A stretch of DNA of 20,460 nt from Stephanodiscus triporus (lineage: Eukaryota > Bacillariophyta > Thalassiosirophyceae > Thalassiosirales > Thalassiosiraceae): contig JALLAZ010000170.1 of assembly GCA_036939755.1 (NCBI GenBank), forward strand, positions 1 to 20,460. The letters are read 5' to 3'. The notes under the pieces were generated by a model. That model made no database searches. It was not told the origin of the DNA and saw only the letters and a program-made list of their open reading frames with translations. Below are positions 18,607-20,460 of the stretch, piece by piece (the first letter of the stretch is position 1; each line of letters starts with the position of its first letter). The position numbers and the translations under genes are program-made.

Positions 18607-19902
18607 TTAATTGATTCCATTTTTGCCACGAGAGCTGCCCCTGTACATCAAGTCTTGCGTTCGCTTCAACTTCAATGTCCACAGCTCCTCGAAAGTTAGC
18701 TTCTGCCGGCCCTCACCCTGGCCACGTTGTTGATGTGTATCCATCCCCTCCCCGTCATCATCATCGTCATCATCACTGAGATCATCGTCAGATGAGTCGA
18801 AATCACCTTCCGGCTCATTGTACAACGGAATCCCGTGACCAGCCCTAACAACGGGCCCATCTGACTCGTCTGTGCTACATTCGGATGAGTCTGTATCATT
18901 GTGTATCGGTGGGGGGGGCAACTCTTGTGAAGCATTTTTTGATTTCCCACGGTTCATCACCTCGTTCCCTCGCTTCGTTTTCAACGGAACTTGGCTCATA
19001 TGATTCAGTTTGATCTGTGTCAATTTCGGCTCTGTGGTCTCTTTCACATCATCGGAGATTTTTTTTGACGATTTTGGCTTTGTTGACTCTTTCGTGTCTT
19101 TCGCTACCACCCCCCTTTTAGGATTTTCTTTGGGCTGTAGTTTGGGTTGCGATAATTTTGGCTTTGTCGACTTTTTTGATTCCTCATCAACGAGAGCCCT
19201 CTTCTTAGAGTGTTCCTTGTGTTGTGACTTCTTGGCATGAATAGGCGTCCAAGAGACGATTTTGCAAGGAAAGTACATGCCCGCGTGCTTCCAAAGGATT
19301 TCGATCCATCCCCCTTGAACAATCAAGCTGAAATCATTCACGTCGCTATCCCCATCCACTGTGTCATCGTCCCTATCGTCTTCGTCATCCGATTGATAGC
19401 TGCGAAATTTCTCCATCTTCATGTCGACCATCTCGCGCTCCCCATCCTCGTATTCGATCACTGCAACGCCGTTGGATCCCTTCGTCAGAGTTTTCTGCCG
19501 CAGTTGCCGCTCATATCGATCACTGTGGAAGGAGAAAATGGGGGGGGGATTAGAGACCGGTGTCAAACCAAAGCTTTATACCAGATATCGGGAAGCTACG
19601 AACGCGACTCACACATGCCCCGTCGAGGCGACGTTCGCGGTCGGTTCCCAGGTGTCATCGGCTGGGCCATATCCTTTCCAGCGCGTTTTATACTGAGGCA
19701 CGCCGTATCTGTCCAACTTATGATCCACAATTTTCTCCACCTTAAAGAGCTCTTCGTCGCCCCCTTCCTCGTCCTCCTCGTTGTCGGGCGCCTCCGGAAA
19801 GTATTTTTTCTGACTCTTGGGGGTAGCGGTTGGGGCTTCGTGTTTCTTGGACCCTTTCCCCTGGCTGTCTTGGCTGCGACGGACTCGTGTCGAATGCGGC
19901 AT
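18607..19902 (-). CDS. Chromodomain protein with Tudor-like segments, two exons
   Basis: Exon 1 is 19902-19613 and exon 2 is 19522-18607 (401 codons). The 90-bp intron (GTGAGT...TTCCACAG) is in frame: CAT GT|T GAT joins GHV to DRYERQL. The ATG at 19902 is chosen; the frame upstream has only TTG. A chromodomain spans about 51-100 (ELFKVEKIVDHKLD, RWKGYGPADDTWEP). F53, W75 and Y78 sit where the methyl-lysine aromatic cage of HP1 lies, so binding looks possible. Next comes a Tudor-type half, VAVIEYEDGEREMVDMKMEK (116-135), then GWIEILWKHAGMYFPCKIVSW (168-188), like the first half of a second Tudor or PWWP-like barrel. The rest is Lys/Ser-rich, then Asp-rich, with a conserved-looking end KLTFEELWTLKLKRTQDLMY. 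It is probably a nuclear reader of histone methylation. The chromodomain call is firm, the Tudor call weaker. Confidence 0.85.
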
Positions 19903-20163
19903 GGCGACTGCCAATGCAAGTAGAGATACGAAGGATTGATTTGTTATACTGTTGGTGGTGCGTTGATTGTGTTCGTGTTCATGATGATGAGAATTATTAT
20001 TTGTTTATGTTCATGCTATGATTCGCCAACGATCTTTTTTGTGAGTTCTCTTCGAACATATATTATGTAGTACATGCAGTTTTGGTTTTTGGTGCCACCC
20101 AGTGTGTCACCTCTCAGCCGCCCAAGCAGTAGATACCAAACCTAGAGTAGAGTAGAGTAGTAG
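19903..20163. promoter_or_regulatory. Upstream region of the chromodomain gene
   Basis: This A/T-rich region precedes the minus-strand start at 19902 and the open frame that begins after the stop at 20161-20163. It contains the AGTAGAGTAG repeat at 20142-20160. No gene is supported. Confidence 0.35.
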
Positions 20164-20167
20164 ATAC
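20142..20167 (+). repeat. AGTAG-type short repeat
   Basis: CTAGAGTAGAGTAGAGTAG followed by TAGATAC. GTAGATAC occurs twice (about 20130 and 20160). The first 13 bases are identical to 4807-4819 in the kinesin/CDKA promoter. Confidence 0.7.
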
Positions 20168-20460
20168 ATTACAATATCCTCAAGCCCACCATCCCAAATG
20201 CATCTGCACAAGAATGTGATGAAATCATAGTGAAGCCAGGGCAAGCAGTCGCCTTCACCTACGAGCAACTCCACGTGGGAGGACAACACACAGGGACGGA
20301 ATACAACTACCGCCTCTTTGCTTACATTGTCTGCCATGAAGCCGACTTCCCAATGAACACGGTAACCCACGACACACCTCCTGCCAGAAAGCAAAAATCT
20401 TCTGCTCGCAACAACAATGAGCAACTAGATGCCACCAAAAACACAGGTAGGGCTCGGAAA
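20164..20460 (+). CDS. Partial open frame at the window edge, possibly cupin/2OG-oxygenase-like
   Basis: Ninety-nine codons without a stop run to the window end, just after TAG TAG. No ATG occurs until residue 67, so this is a 3' part or internal exon of a gene, or a gene fragment. A beta-rich stretch reads VKPGQAVAFTYEQLHVGGQ, then YNYRLFAYIV. A Pro-Gly turn, an H-x-G-G and a Tyr-Arg-Leu strand are spaced as in the last strands of double-stranded beta-helix enzymes, where a distal His binds iron and an Arg binds 2-oxoglutarate. After that it becomes Lys/Asn/Thr-rich. Composition is protein-like, unlike shadow frames. Family assignment is tentative. Confidence 0.35.
   Translation, partial: MHYNILKPTIPNASAQECDEIIVKPGQAVAFTYEQLHVGGQHTGTEYNYRLFAYIVCHEADFPMNTVTHDTPPARKQKSSARNNNEQLDATKNTGRARK

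Noticed and set aside
19523..19566. Separate gene starting inside the chromodomain intron
   Set aside because: The supposed start lies in the intron; joining to the chromodomain exon is in phase with good splice sites.
20107..20424. Minus-strand frame opposite the edge open frame
   Set aside because: The plus frame over the same bases has more coherent beta-strand and Lys/Asn composition and runs off the window; the minus frame has no recognised motif.

Overview
The window reads as nuclear DNA of a diatom, probably centric. Genes are compact, on both strands, with few short GT-AG introns. One protein starts with a signal peptide followed by a G|FAP junction, the bipartite plastid-targeting signature of algae with a red-derived secondary plastid. 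The CDK has PSTALRE in place of PSTAIRE, as in diatom CDKA2. I do not name a species. There are no rRNA or tRNA genes, CRISPR arrays or intact transposons that I can support.

Layout, left to right. (1) The 3' part of an Elongator ELP5 gene (+), probably cut by the window edge. (2) A C-terminal-motor kinesin-14 gene (-), convergent with ELP5. (3) A mitotic-type CDKA gene (+), divergent from the kinesin over a 663-bp shared promoter that carries an E2F consensus, MSA/MYB-like sites and a 22-bp near-palindrome. Its true start is an 8-nt first exon (ATG GAT CG). (4) A small two-exon gene (-) for a protein with a C-terminal hydrophobic anchor. (5) A plastid-targeted membrane protein (+) with two mTERF-like helical repeats. 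(6) A 2294-codon uninterrupted gene (-) encoding a Set2-like AWS-SET-postSET methyltransferase, KH-like segments, a cyclin fold and a CDK-like pseudokinase. (7) A SIRT2-like sirtuin (+, four exons), divergent from (6). (8) A two-exon chromodomain/Tudor-like protein (-). (9) At the right edge, a 99-codon open frame (+), possibly the end of a cupin/2OG-oxygenase-like domain.

Two functional neighbourhoods stand out. The left half pairs two cell-division genes on one promoter. The right half groups a histone-methylation writer, an NAD-dependent deacylase and a putative methyl-lysine reader. The strongest novelty candidate is the SET-cyclin-pseudokinase fusion. It joins in one chain two activities that in yeast and animals are separate but coupled steps of RNA polymerase II elongation: H3K36 methylation by Set2, and CTD Ser2 phosphorylation by cyclin K/T-CDK9/12. 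The kinase half has lost its HRD and DFG catalytic residues.
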